32,117 bases of DNA from Deltaproteobacteria bacterium (GCA_947467385.1 CANIHJ010000017.1:1-32117), one strand, 5' to 3'; positions 7,201 through 14,548 are shown, numbered from the stretch's first letter. Program-made: numbers and translations. The notes: generated by a model not told the origin, from the letters alone.

Positions 7201-7782
7201 ATGCGCCGAGCTCTCATCTTTCTTGCCTGCCTTTGTTTACCCGTGCTGTCGCCACCTGCCGCGTCTGCGACCCCGATTGCGCAGAAGCTCCACCCATCTT
7301 CATCGTCCATCAAGTTTGGCGTCCAGTCCCCAAGCCCCACGCTCAACATGAACGGCAGGTTCAGTGACTTCAAGGGCGAGCTCATGCTTGACCCGGAGGC
7401 ATTTGAGTCCTCCTCGATTCGCCTCTCGCTTAAGCTCGACTCCATCCAGCTTCCGCCGGAGCAGCTCCTCCAGGCGCTCTTCATCCAGACAACACTGGCG
7501 CGATACCGGGACCGCTCTGGCTCCTTCACAAGCACCGACATCCGGCCCCTTGCAGATGACCAGTACCTCGTGACCGGTGACTGCACCTGGGACAACAAGA
7601 CGCAGAGCACTTCGGTTCCGATTCAGGTCGTTAAGCTCTCTCCTTCCCGAAGCGAGATACAATTTCTCCTCGATGGCGTGGTGCGACCGCAGGATGTTAA
7701 GCCCGAAGTCGCGCAGATTGCGCCTGGAATAGCGGGAACAAAAGGCTGGGCGAAGGCAAACCTGATCTTCCTCCCGCGCTGA
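7201..7782 (+). CDS. secreted YceI-like protein
   Basis: A 193-residue protein with a signal peptide (about 1-23, ending SASA). The mature part resembles the YceI lipocalin-like beta-barrel: 'SSIKFGVQS' in place of the usual 'S.I.F...', 'NGRFSDFKGELMLDPE' (the conserved F.G.l.ld), 'SIRLSLKLDSIQL', 'FTSTDIRPLADDQYLVTGDCTW', then 'TSVPIQVVKL'. YceI proteins bind isoprenoid or other lipids in the periplasm; ligand here unknown. The 'ARYRD' region is divergent, so this is a distant member. A TACACT hexamer ends six bases before the ATG and no ribosome site is visible, so the mRNA might be leaderless, or it may be cotranscribed with purEK. Confidence 0.78.
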   Translation: MRRALIFLACLCLPVLSPPAASATPIAQKLHPSSSSIKFGVQSPSPTLNMNGRFSDFKGELMLDPEAFESSSIRLSLKLDSIQLPPEQLLQALFIQTTLARYRDRSGSFTSTDIRPLADDQYLVTGDCTWDNKTQSTSVPIQVVKLSPSRSEIQFLLDGVVRPQDVKPEVAQIAPGIAGTKGWAKANLIFLPR

Positions 7783-7875
7783 GAAAGCCCGCTTTTTCAG
7801 GCTAAGTGCTTGATATAAGCAAGCTGCAACTGATAGCTCAGAGAAAACAAAACCCATATACTTACTGGCTGTTGT

Positions 7876-8874
7876 ATGGCCACTCACGTATCCCCCGAAC
7901 AGCTTGCGCTTGCAGCCAACGCCCTCGCGGCTGGCAAGCTCGTCGCGTTTCCGACGGAAACCGTCTACGGCCTTGGTGCGGATGCTCGAAACGGTGAGGC
8001 GGTGCGACGCATCTTCGCGGCAAAGGGCCGGCCAGCATCCAATCCGCTCATCGTGCACCTTGCCTCACCTGACGAGATCCCAAGGTACGCCGACCTCTCC
8101 CGCTCGTTCGACCGCCCTCTTGTCGAGGAGCGCCTTAAGAAGGTCTCGGTCTTTTGGCCAGGCCCCGTCTCAGTTGTGCTTCCTGCTGCAGCTATTATCG
8201 CCAAGGAGGTCTGCGCAGGTGGAGACACGGTAGCGCTAAGGATTCCCCGCCACCCCATCGCACTGGCGCTTCTTGCCGCCTTTGGCGGGCCTGTTGCGGC
8301 TCCTTCGGCCAATATCTCCAACTACATTAGCCCAACGACGGCTGAGCACGTGAGAGCTGGCCTCGGTGATGCCGTTGAGGCCATCCTCGATGGGGGCCCA
8401 TGCGAGGTCGGGCTTGAATCGACCGTGCTCTCGCTCCTCGAAAAAACGCCCCGCATCCTGCGTCCCGGCACGGTAACGCGCGAGCAGCTTGCAAGCGCGC
8501 TCGGATGCGAAGTTGAAGGGCCCACGCCAGGTCAGCATTCGGCACCCGCAGAAGGCACCCTCCTCTCGCCAGGACTGATGGCGAAGCACTACTCTCCCCG
8601 CACTCCGGTTGTGCTCAAGCCCTTCCTCGATCCGAAAGCACAGCTGCCCACGAGGATCGGGGCGATCCTCTTCCGCCCGCAGCCCCTTCCGTTCAACGCT
8701 GTCCGAACGACCGTCCTCAGCCAAACCGGTGAGCTAGACGCGGTTGCAGCCAAACTCTTCACCGCCCTGCGCGAGCACGACGCCTTGGGTCTCGACCTGA
8801 TCGTTGTCGATACATGCGAGCCGATCGGATTAGGAGAGGCGATTATGGACAGGCTGGTTCGCGCTGCGCGCTAG
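7876..8874 (+). CDS. threonylcarbamoyl-AMP synthase, Sua5 type
   Basis: A 332-residue two-domain protein. The YrdC/TsaC domain (about 6-200) makes threonylcarbamoyl-AMP from threonine, bicarbonate and ATP, the first step of tRNA t6A37 synthesis. Signatures: 'VAFPTETVYGLGADA' (23-37), 'AAKGRPASNPLIVHL' (48-62), 'WPGPVSVVLPA', 'VALRIPRHP', 'VAAPSANIS' and 'STVLSL'. A linker with 'LSPGLMAKHYSP' leads to a C-terminal Rossmann-like Sua5 domain, as in longer Sua5 proteins; the short form TsaC lacks it. No Shine-Dalgarno sequence precedes ATG 7876; TATACT at 7857-7862 could be its -10. The stop overlaps the convergent DUF6178 stop within the palindrome CTAG. Confidence 0.93.
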   Translation: MATHVSPEQLALAANALAAGKLVAFPTETVYGLGADARNGEAVRRIFAAKGRPASNPLIVHLASPDEIPRYADLSRSFDRPLVEERLKKVSVFWPGPVSVVLPAAAIIAKEVCAGGDTVALRIPRHPIALALLAAFGGPVAAPSANISNYISPTTAEHVRAGLGDAVEAILDGGPCEVGLESTVLSLLEKTPRILRPGTVTREQLASALGCEVEGPTPGQHSAPAEGTLLSPGLMAKHYSPRTPVVLKPFLDPKAQLPTRIGAILFRPQPLPFNAVRTTVLSQTGELDAVAAKLFTALREHDALGLDLIVVDTCEPIGLGEAIMDRLVRAAR

Positions 8875-10157
8875 GCTATCTGCGAGACCGCCTTCTCAAG
8901 GAGCGAAGAAACAGCCGCGAGGGCCTTGAGGGAGCTGATCGGCTTCGCGCCGGGAGTGAGCTTCCCGGGCTCATCTTCGGTGACCGAGCCGTCCTCATTT
9001 AGGAACAGGGGCATAAGCGGCAGCGCCTCACGCGCGCACGCAACGGCAGAGAAAATAACTGGATCGGCATCGCGCAGATTCTCAAGCGACTCTACCGGGA
9101 TCTTGCGCGCCTTGCTCCGCACCGAGAGGAGCTCTGTGAGACCAAGGCGGTAGAGCTTTCCAAGCCCAAGGGCCGTGTAGGCATCGAGCACCGAGACCGT
9201 TCCGTCCTTCGTGATCCGCTCAAGCGCGATATTGACAGCGCCCTTTACCTGCTCGGCCAGCTCAAACACCCTCTCCTGCTCCGAAAAATCGACGCCCCAC
9301 CGCACAACCGCGGCGTTCATGATGTACGTGAACTCCATCTCAAGCGACTCGTGGTCAGCGACTTTGCGCAAAAGATCTGCGAAGAGCCGCGTTGAGCGCG
9401 CCTCGTACACGAGGGGCTCGATGCTGCGAATATCCTCAATCACCTTGGCCGGAACCTTCGAGCCGAGGTCCTGTCGCGCCTCCGCAAGCGAGTACGGGGC
9501 GTGCACCGATGCCGCAACTTCCGGCTCGGGAATCCCCTCTGCCGCAAGCCGTTTCGCGCGCTCACTGAACGCTTCCTCTTCAAGCATCGTAACTGTGGCA
9601 ACTGCCGGGATGGCGAGAAGCTGGTAAAACAACTCGACGCTCGACTCAAAGATGAGCGCAAGGAGGCGGGCCAAGAGGAAGTGGTGATCGGGATCCTCAG
9701 TCGTGATGCCGATCCACGTTGAGCCCTTGTCAGGGGTGTGAAATCCGGGGCCCGGAGCCTGCTCGGTCGGCTCGTCGAATATCTTGACCTCAACGTAGCG
9801 GCTTAAAAGAACCGCAATAACCTTGAGGTCGACAAACTTGACGAGCTTCTGGAGCAGCTCAAGCGAGTCCGTCTCGTCGGTAATCGCGAGCCACCTCCAA
9901 AGGTTTTCCTCGTTGATCGAGTCGCCGTGCCACAGGTCGAAGTCGGATATGAGGCGGCACTGCTCCAGGGAGGCCATTGCGAGTAGGTCCGCGCTCGACT
10001 CAAGGCCGCGCTCTTTCACAACCATGAAGAGGCTCTGGGAGGGCAGCTGCCGAACCACCTGCTCTGGCGCGTCCGAGTCGTAGATCGCCTTGTAGAGCTC
10101 CCGGCATGTGTGGCCCCGAAAGGGCGTCACTACCGGAGCTATATCACTGGAGCTCAT
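8871..10157 (-). CDS. DUF6178 family protein
   Basis: A 428-residue cytoplasmic protein with no signal peptide or membrane segment, predicted mainly helical. The N-terminal half contains 'QLPSQSLFMVVKERGLESSADLLAMASLEQCRLISDFDLWHGD', here split as the family's recognisable blocks 'VVRQLPSQSLF', 'LLAMASLEQCRLISDFDLW' and 'ENLWRWL'. These match my recollection of DUF6178 from the delta-type proteobacteria. Function is unknown. Its ATG overlaps the infC stop by one base (TAATG), so it is likely translated by re-initiation after IF-3. The place downstream of infC is where rpmI and rplT usually lie; neither is present. That context hints at a translation- or growth-linked role, which is inference. 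Confidence 0.75.
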   Translation of the reverse strand: MSSSDIAPVVTPFRGHTCRELYKAIYDSDAPEQVVRQLPSQSLFMVVKERGLESSADLLAMASLEQCRLISDFDLWHGDSINEENLWRWLAITDETDSLELLQKLVKFVDLKVIAVLLSRYVEVKIFDEPTEQAPGPGFHTPDKGSTWIGITTEDPDHHFLLARLLALIFESSVELFYQLLAIPAVATVTMLEEEAFSERAKRLAAEGIPEPEVAASVHAPYSLAEARQDLGSKVPAKVIEDIRSIEPLVYEARSTRLFADLLRKVADHESLEMEFTYIMNAAVVRWGVDFSEQERVFELAEQVKGAVNIALERITKDGTVSVLDAYTALGLGKLYRLGLTELLSVRSKARKIPVESLENLRDADPVIFSAVACAREALPLMPLFLNEDGSVTEDEPGKLTPGAKPISSLKALAAVSSLLEKAVSQIA

Positions 10158-10723
10158 TATTTGATCGGAGCGAACGTGATGTGAATCTGGCGGCCCGAGG
10201 TTGGTGATCGCTCATCAACCGTCGCTACGTCCTTAAGGCGCTCAACGATCTGGTCAAGCTTCTCCCTGCCGATGTCGAGGTACATCGCCTCACGGCCCTT
10301 AAAGCGCATGACGAACTTTACCTTGTCACCTTCTGCCAGGAAGTCTCTGGCCTGCTTGAGCTTAACCTCAAGGTCACCAACGTCCGTGCGATAACGAAGC
10401 CGGAGCTCCTTGAGGCTGGTCTCCGAGCGGTTCTTGCGGGCTTCGGCCTCCTTCTTCTGCTCCTTGTACTTGAACTTGCCGTAGTCGAGGATCTTGCACA
10501 CCGGAGGCTTAGCCCCGGGGGAAACCTCGACAAGGTCAAGCTCAAGCTCCTGCGCCTTCTGAAGCGCGTCCTTGATCTGCAGAACGCCGAGCTGCTCGCC
10601 GTCTGCGGCGATTACTCGAACCTCTCGTGCTGTAATGAACTCGTTGATGCGATGGGTATCTGGTGGGGTCTGCGGACGATTAAAGCGACCCCCGCGGAAC
10701 GCGGGCTTGGGAAAGGTTTTCAA
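10157..10723 (-). CDS. infC: translation initiation factor IF-3
   Basis: A 188-residue protein that binds the 30S subunit, keeps it apart from 50S and checks the start codon. The N domain carries 'HRINEFITAREVRVI', 'DGEQLGVLQIKDAL' and 'DLVEVSPGAKPPVCKILDYGKFKY', the IF-3 signature. The C domain carries 'LKELRLRYRTDVGDLEVKL', 'FLAEGDKVKFVMRFKGREA' and the ending 'GRQIHITFAPIK'. The extra N-terminal 'RGGRFNRPQ' is common in longer IF-3s. I chose TTG 10723 because a perfect AGGAGG sits six bases upstream, and the upstream in-frame TTG at 10774 has none. A rare start is well known for infC, where IF-3 represses its own translation; AUU in E. coli does this. Coupled to the DUF6178 gene. Confidence 0.95.
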   Translation of the reverse strand: MKTFPKPAFRGGRFNRPQTPPDTHRINEFITAREVRVIAADGEQLGVLQIKDALQKAQELELDLVEVSPGAKPPVCKILDYGKFKYKEQKKEAEARKNRSETSLKELRLRYRTDVGDLEVKLKQARDFLAEGDKVKFVMRFKGREAMYLDIGREKLDQIVERLKDVATVDERSPTSGRQIHITFAPIK

Positions 10724-10729
10724 AAAGCT

Positions 10730-10735
10730 CCTCCT
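10730..10735 (-). promoter_or_regulatory. ribosome binding site deciding the TTG start of infC
   Basis: The minus strand reads AGGAGG from 10735 to 10730, followed by six bases and then TTG at 10723-10721. It is the strongest Shine-Dalgarno sequence in the window and fixes the non-ATG start. A strong site with a poor codon fits feedback by IF-3 on start-codon choice. Confidence 0.8.
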
Positions 10736-10821
10736 GAGGAAACTAAGGTATTTACAAGAAACGCCAGAATACAAGGTACGTTATCCACTGGCATAAGATG
10801 AATCAAGAGCCCAGCGCAGCG

Positions 10822-11439
10822 TTATTTTTTCTTTGATTCTGGCTTTTTAGGGTCTTGTTTCTTGCCCGCGGCACCCGTCCCGGCACCGCTGTCAGCGACC
10901 TTGGCCGGAGTCAGATCCCGGCATTGCGGCTCGCTTGATTCAACGGAAAGACACACCCCCTGCTGCTCAGAGCACTCGCGCGTGAGCGCCTTCTCAAGCT
11001 CGGCTCGGGCCGAAAAGCCTAGTGAATTCAGCGTTGAAGACTTTGTGGAGAGCTTTGTTGCCATACAGTCGCCGATTGACTCATGGTCGCGCTTGCAAGC
11101 CTCGGAGGCCCTCGCCTTCTGCCGATTGACCTCGATCTGCAGGTTAGCCTTGGCGCCGGCCTCATCCAGCCCGTACCGCTGCACCCCCGCAAAGCGGATA
11201 ATCGATGGCTTCGGCGTGGGCTCAGCGGGAGGGGGAGCTGTGGGCGAAGCCCCCTTAGAGTGGCCGCCTGGCGGCATGGCCGGGTCCGCGTCAACCGGGG
11301 CCGGCTTTTCTGGCGGCGTTTTGGCCCATGTATATGAGACATCTGTGGAACAGACGAACTCGGCCCGCAGCTCATGGCTCGGTACGATGGCCAGAAAGGC
11401 GACTAAAAAGGCCACAAACGGCAAAATTCTGACTCTCAT
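10822..11439 (-). CDS. secreted proline-rich hypothetical protein
   Basis: A 205-residue protein. The signal peptide is MRVRILPFVAFLVAFLAIVP and ends near 'LRAEF'. Then comes 'VCSTDVSYTW', a proline-rich linker (about 40-75, with 'APPPAEPTPKPS'), a central helical region 'LDEAGAKANLQIEVNRQKARASEAC' with Cys pairs ('EACKRDHESIGDC', then 'RECSEQQGVC'), and a Lys-rich tail ending ESKKK. Four or more Cys in the C-terminal half suggest disulfides. No family recognised; a periplasmic or envelope role is likely. ATG 11439 is chosen for the signal peptide; 40 upstream codons in frame are Arg-rich and look non-coding. It lies 98 bases upstream of infC on the same strand. Confidence 0.75.
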   Translation of the reverse strand: MRVRILPFVAFLVAFLAIVPSHELRAEFVCSTDVSYTWAKTPPEKPAPVDADPAMPPGGHSKGASPTAPPPAEPTPKPSIIRFAGVQRYGLDEAGAKANLQIEVNRQKARASEACKRDHESIGDCMATKLSTKSSTLNSLGFSARAELEKALTRECSEQQGVCLSVESSEPQCRDLTPAKVADSGAGTGAAGKKQDPKKPESKKK

Positions 11440-11504
11440 CTCATGAATACCGAGTAGTATGTCGCGTCTCAGGCCGACATGCTCATTGGTTCGCCTAAGG
11501 TATA

Positions 11505-11521
11505 TCGGGCGAAACGCCCGA
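11505..11521. other. perfect hairpin upstream of divergent genes
   Basis: TCGGGCG, triloop AAA, CGCCCGA: a perfect seven-base stem between the divergent starts at 11439 and 11577. A second copy of ACGGGCA follows on each side of a GGTTAAACC element (11520-11548). No T-run follows. It could be an operator or a leader structure of the plus gene. Confidence 0.4.
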
Positions 11522-11576
11522 CGGGCAAGGTTAAACCGTACGGGCAGCCTCATGGGCAACTTTCATAAGGCACCGC

Positions 11577-11924
11577 ATGAACGATTCTTCAAGCAGCTCC
11601 TTCCCCAGCATAGACAGGGAGTACCAGGAGGCCGTCGGCCTTCCAAACGTGACCGGAACCCCGGAACGCCGACTCCTCCTGGCAATTTTAGAGCGCGCCA
11701 TCCTTGATTACGTCGGCAACGAGCCGAAAGAGATTGAGGAGGCTGAACGATGGCTCTTTAGTGAGATCGAGGAGGGCAACTCAAGCCAGTTTTCGTTCTC
11801 TTGGGTGTGCGAGCAGCTCGACCTCGATACCTTTAAGATAGCGAACAAGATTCGCGTAATGCCCCGCCGGGGAACCCGCAAGGTGGCGCCTTGGTACTTT
11901 CAGAAGACAGCCGCAAGTGCATAG
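11577..11924 (+). CDS. small hypothetical protein, FSFxWVCExL family
   Basis: A 115-residue cytoplasmic protein. 'PERRLLLAILERAILDYVG', 'IEEAERWLFSEIEE' and 'FSFSWVCEQLDLDTFKIANKI' form three helices. I recall small delta-proteobacterial proteins with the same layout (LL..VLE.AI, a WL.. helix, then FSF..CE.L.LDP..), whose last part looks helix-turn-helix-like. DNA or protein binding is therefore possible but not shown. A Ser-rich start (MNDSSSSSFPS) is probably disordered. No strong ribosome site is visible before ATG 11577 (AAGG at about -7 is the best). It is followed by a bidirectional terminator shared with the convergent membrane protein gene. Confidence 0.78.
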   Translation: MNDSSSSSFPSIDREYQEAVGLPNVTGTPERRLLLAILERAILDYVGNEPKEIEEAERWLFSEIEEGNSSQFSFSWVCEQLDLDTFKIANKIRVMPRRGTRKVAPWYFQKTAASA

Positions 11925-11952
11925 TCCACCAGCCGGTCCGACGTGCTAACAA

Positions 11953-11979
11953 AAAGCCCCGATAATGGGGCTTTCTTTG
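11953..11979. terminator. bidirectional intrinsic terminator
   Basis: AAAGCCCC (11953-11960), loop GATAAT, GGGGCTTT (11967-11974), a perfect eight-base stem. On the plus strand it is followed by CTTTGG, and on the minus strand it runs straight into TTTTTG. It lies between the convergent genes ending at 11924 (plus) and 12000 (minus) and can serve both. Confidence 0.88.
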
Positions 11980-11999
11980 GGCTAGTTTCTTGAAGAGCG

Positions 12000-12620
12000 C
12001 TAGTGGTAGTAGCGCAGCACGATGCGCGCCGGATGCGGCGGCATGTTGCCAACCCGTCCGCCTTGCCGCCCAACCCAAAACTCTCGAGTGAGAAGCTTTG
12101 TGGCAAAATCGCCGACGCTCGTCTTGTCGTGTCCGCGCCTGCTTGCGATCTCGCGCGAAACGACCGTGGCGAACCCGAAGCGCCGCAGCACCTTCGAGCG
12201 CGGCAAGAAGTAGAGCGCGCTGCCGAGACCTGCAAGGAAGGCCGTTGAGACAAGCACGGGAACAGAGAGAACCTCTGTTGCCCCCTCGCCGCTCTTGAGG
12301 ATGTACGCTGCAACAGCAACACTCAGCATCAGGAGAGCGAATGCTCTTTTGGAGCCTCGCGGCCTCTTGATGAAGAGGCTCTCATCACTCACCCCGAGAT
12401 CGAGCAGGTCATCGAGGTACGACTCAAGCACCTCAACCGGGATAAAAGACACGGCAGTCCGGAAGTCGCGCGCAAAGCGCTGCACCGGTATGAGGGCCCC
12501 GCCCACACGCCGCTCATATGCGAGCAGCGCACGACCAACCTGCTGGTACTGCTCAAGGAGTCGGTTGCAGCCGCCAAACGGATGAAGGTCAGAATTGCGG
12601 GGGGACTTGAAGAACTGCAT
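12000..12620 (-). CDS. hypothetical membrane protein with two transmembrane segments
   Basis: A 206-residue protein. The N-terminal 90 residues are helical and soluble ('LLEQYQQVGRALLAYERRVG', 'FIPVEVLESYLDDLLDLGV'). Two membrane segments follow at about 92-110 ('RAFALLMLSVAVAAYIL') and 119-138 ('VLSVPVLVSTAFLAGLGSA'), then a basic cytoplasmic tail with 'SREIASRRGHDKTSVGDFATKLLTREFWVGRQGGRVG'-type charged helices, given here only in outline, and a His-Tyr end (RYYH). No signal peptide and no recognised family. No strong ribosome site precedes the ATG; the complex terminator at 12658-12702 isolates it from the peptide gene upstream. Function unknown. Confidence 0.72.
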   Translation of the reverse strand: MQFFKSPRNSDLHPFGGCNRLLEQYQQVGRALLAYERRVGGALIPVQRFARDFRTAVSFIPVEVLESYLDDLLDLGVSDESLFIKRPRGSKRAFALLMLSVAVAAYILKSGEGATEVLSVPVLVSTAFLAGLGSALYFLPRSKVLRRFGFATVVSREIASRRGHDKTSVGDFATKLLTREFWVGRQGGRVGNMPPHPARIVLRYYH

Positions 12621-12657
12621 GAAATGATGAGACCACAGGGCGAAACCTCAGACAACT

Positions 12658-12702
12658 AAAACCCCGTGCGCACATCTCCTGCTGATGAGCAGGAAGCGGG
12701 GC
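12658..12702 (-). terminator. branched intrinsic terminator after the 31-residue peptide
   Basis: Reading the minus strand, CCCCG and CGGGG form an outer stem that encloses a six-base inner hairpin (CCTGCT, loop CATC, AGCAGG), and TTTT follows at 12660-12657. It begins one or two bases after the peptide's stop codon. It both ends that transcript and shields the following gene at 12620. Confidence 0.7.
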
Positions 12703-12798
12703 CTAGCGTGAGCGGCGGCTCTTAACGCGGACCGGAACCGGCTTAAGGCCGAGCAGCGCCGCAATTAAAGCCTCGAAAATACTAGAGAAAATCGACAT
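12703..12798 (-). CDS. 31-residue hydrophobic/basic peptide, toxin-like small protein
   Basis: A 31-codon frame too short for usual gene calling. The N-terminal part (MSIFSSIFEALIAALLGL) is a strongly hydrophobic, probably amphipathic helix; the rest (KPVPVRVKSRRSR) is basic. GGTGA lies six bases before the ATG, and a branched terminator follows the stop at once. An AT-rich promoter region lies upstream, so the frame has all the signals of its own transcription unit. The layout resembles small membrane-active peptides and type I toxins, in which a short hydrophobic helix is followed by a charged tail. No antisense promoter could be found. It might alternatively be a leader peptide or a small membrane regulator. 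Homology unknown. Confidence 0.55.
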   Translation of the reverse strand: MSIFSSIFEALIAALLGLKPVPVRVKSRRSR

Positions 12799-12832
12799 GC
12801 TTATTCACCATAACGACCTTAACTACTAAGGC

Positions 12833-12890
12833 CTTATACATATGATGTCGACCAGCGCCGAAAATTCTTAATATTTTTGGGCTTTTTTTA
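12833..12890 (-). promoter_or_regulatory. AT-rich promoter region of the 31-residue peptide
   Basis: On the minus strand TATAAG (12838-12833) is a five-of-six -10 box about 35 bases upstream of the ATG. A weak -35 (TTCGGC, 12862-12857) sits 18 bases away. Above it runs an A/T tract (about 12863-12890) with long A-runs, positioned like an UP element. On the plus strand the same tract also folds as a terminator: CCGAAAAT (12858-12865), ATTTTTGG (12873-12880) and seven T from 12883. Confidence 0.45.
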
Positions 12891-12923
12891 TCTTTTTTAT
12901 CGGTAAGGCCCAACCTGGATTCG

Positions 12924-12960
12924 AGAAAAGCTGCGCCTCCACCTCATAGTGGCAGGCGCA
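12924..12960 (-). terminator. fumC: intrinsic terminator of fumC
   Basis: On the minus strand, TGCGCCT and AGGCGCA pair with an inner CCAC/GTGG and a loop of TATGAG; one G is bulged. GCTTTTCTC follows. It lies about 33 bases downstream of the fumC stop. Confidence 0.75.
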
Positions 12961-12992
12961 ACCGTAAGGACACCGAAGGAATTACTTCAGGT

Positions 12993-14384
12993 TTAGAGCC
13001 CAGGCTTGGTCATCGCCATGAGGTCGAGAAGCCGGGAGAGCTCAGCCTCGGGCAGGAGCTTCATCTCCTGGGCCACAGCCCTAACGGTCTTGTCCTCTTT
13101 CATGGCGCGCTTGGCGAGTTCGGCCGCCTTGTCGTAGCCGATCTTGGGCGCCAGCGATGTGACAGTCGCCAAGCTCTTCTCTGCAAGCTCTCGGCAGCGC
13201 TCCTCGTTTGCGGTGATGCCGGAGACGCAGTTCTTGTTGAAGTTGCTCGCTGCACTCGCGAGCAGCTCGATCGCCTCAAGCAGGTTGTGCGCAAGTGCGG
13301 GCATCATCACGTTAAGCTCAAAGTTTCCGTGCTGGCCGCACACGGCGATGGTTGTGTCGTTGCCCATGACGTGCGCGCACGCCATCATCACCGACTCGCA
13401 GACAACCGGGTTCACCTTGGCCGGCATGATGCTTGAGCCTGGCTGGATCTCGGGGAGGTAGATCTCGCCGACTGCGCAGCGCGGCCCAGACGCGAGCCAG
13501 CGGATGTCGTTTGCAATCTTCATGAGCGAGACAGCGATGGTGCGAAGCTGCCCACTTACCTCAACGGCGGAATCCTGAGTTGCCTGGGCCTCGAAGTGGT
13601 TATCGGTCTCCTTGTACGGAGAGCCTGTAAGGGTCGCTATGTTTGCGATCGCGAGCTTGGCGAACTCAGGGTGCGTGTTTACCCCTGTACCAACAGCGGT
13701 CCCGCCCAGCGCAAGCTGCAGAAGCCGCTTGCTCGACTGCTCAACGCGCTCAACGCCGTGCTTGAGCTGCGACGCGTAGCCGCTGAACTCCTGCCCAAGC
13801 GTTATGGGCGTTGCATCCTGCAGATGCGTGCGCCCGGTCTTGATGACATGGGCAAAATCCTTGCTCTTCTTCTCAAACACGGCGGACAACTCACGCAGCG
13901 CCGGGACAAGCTGCTTTTTAATCGCCTCGTGTGCTGAGATGTGGATGGCCGACGGGAAGGTGTCGTTGGACGACTGGCAGTTGTTGACGTGATCGTTGGG
14001 GTGAATGAAGCCGCGATCCCCCCTGCCCTTGCCCAGAATCTCGAGGGCCCGGTTAGTGATGACCTCGTTGGCATTCATGTTGGTTGATGTGCCCGAGCCG
14101 GTCTGGAAGACGTCCACAACGAAGTGGCGATAGAGCGTGCCGTCGATAACCTCCTGACCAGCCTTTACGATCGCGTCGCCACGCTCGCGGTCGAGCAGGC
14201 CAAGCTCCATGTTAGCCTGGGCCGCCGCAACCTTGATAACGCCCACGGCCGAGATGAAGCCCTTGGGAAGCCGAAGCTGGGACACAGGGAAGTTGAGCAC
14301 CGCACGCTGGGTTGAGGCCCCCCACAGCGCATCCTCCGGCACCTCCATCTCTCCCATTGAATCGCGTTCCTTTCGAGTTCCCAT
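12993..14384 (-). CDS. fumC: class II fumarate hydratase
   Basis: A 463-residue protein, the usual length, that hydrates fumarate to malate in the TCA cycle. Class II enzymes need no iron-sulfur cluster. 'GSGTSTNMNANEV' (97-108), 'SSNDTFPSA' (138-146), 'TGRTHLQDATP' with His187, and the family signature 'GSSIMPAKVNP' (316-326) with the catalytic Ser317/318 are present. 'HFEAQATQDSAVEVSG' and the C-terminal helical bundle also fit. Aspartase has similar signatures, but the 'GSSIMPAKVNPVVCE' and 'TGRTHLQDATP' wording matches fumarase better. ATG 14384 is preferred because TTTGGAG lies about six bases upstream. It is divergent from the Skp gene and ends in a clear terminator. Confidence 0.93.
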   Translation of the reverse strand: MGTRKERDSMGEMEVPEDALWGASTQRAVLNFPVSQLRLPKGFISAVGVIKVAAAQANMELGLLDRERGDAIVKAGQEVIDGTLYRHFVVDVFQTGSGTSTNMNANEVITNRALEILGKGRGDRGFIHPNDHVNNCQSSNDTFPSAIHISAHEAIKKQLVPALRELSAVFEKKSKDFAHVIKTGRTHLQDATPITLGQEFSGYASQLKHGVERVEQSSKRLLQLALGGTAVGTGVNTHPEFAKLAIANIATLTGSPYKETDNHFEAQATQDSAVEVSGQLRTIAVSLMKIANDIRWLASGPRCAVGEIYLPEIQPGSSIMPAKVNPVVCESVMMACAHVMGNDTTIAVCGQHGNFELNVMMPALAHNLLEAIELLASAASNFNKNCVSGITANEERCRELAEKSLATVTSLAPKIGYDKAAELAKRAMKEDKTVRAVAQEMKLLPEAELSRLLDLMAMTKPGL

Positions 14385-14488
14385 AACCGGCTCCAAATGA
14401 AAAATGCCGACACATTTAGCGTAAAACAGGCAGTTTTCGCGACCATACCCCAACTCCAGCGAAGGGGGAAGGCGCCGCCCCAGCGCGA

Positions 14489-14517
14489 TTGCACCGGGCC
14501 GAAAACCTTACTATGCT
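14489..14517 (+). promoter_or_regulatory. candidate promoter of the Skp/OmpH gene
   Basis: TTGCAC (14489-14494) and TATGCT (14512-14517) are separated by 17 bases. The -10 is a five-of-six match and the -35 retains TTG. The predicted start of transcription lies about 25 bases upstream of ATG 14549. Confidence 0.5.
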
Positions 14518-14548
14518 TCCCCAGTCTGGACTTAAGGATACTGGTGCC

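Noticed and set aside
7781-7800. Inverted repeat just after the YceI-like stop (TGAGAAAGC/GCTTTTTCA)
   Set aside because: The arms are nine bases but separated by only two, so a hairpin would lose its top pairs and no T-run follows; not called a terminator.
7300-8058. A 252-codon minus-strand open frame across the YceI-like and Sua5-type genes
   Set aside because: It overlaps two genes supported by signal peptide and family motifs and has no domain features of its own.
12900-12960. A tRNA-like 'TTCTCGAATCC' stretch on the minus strand
   Set aside because: No acceptor or anticodon stems can be built around it; the bases form the fumC terminator instead.
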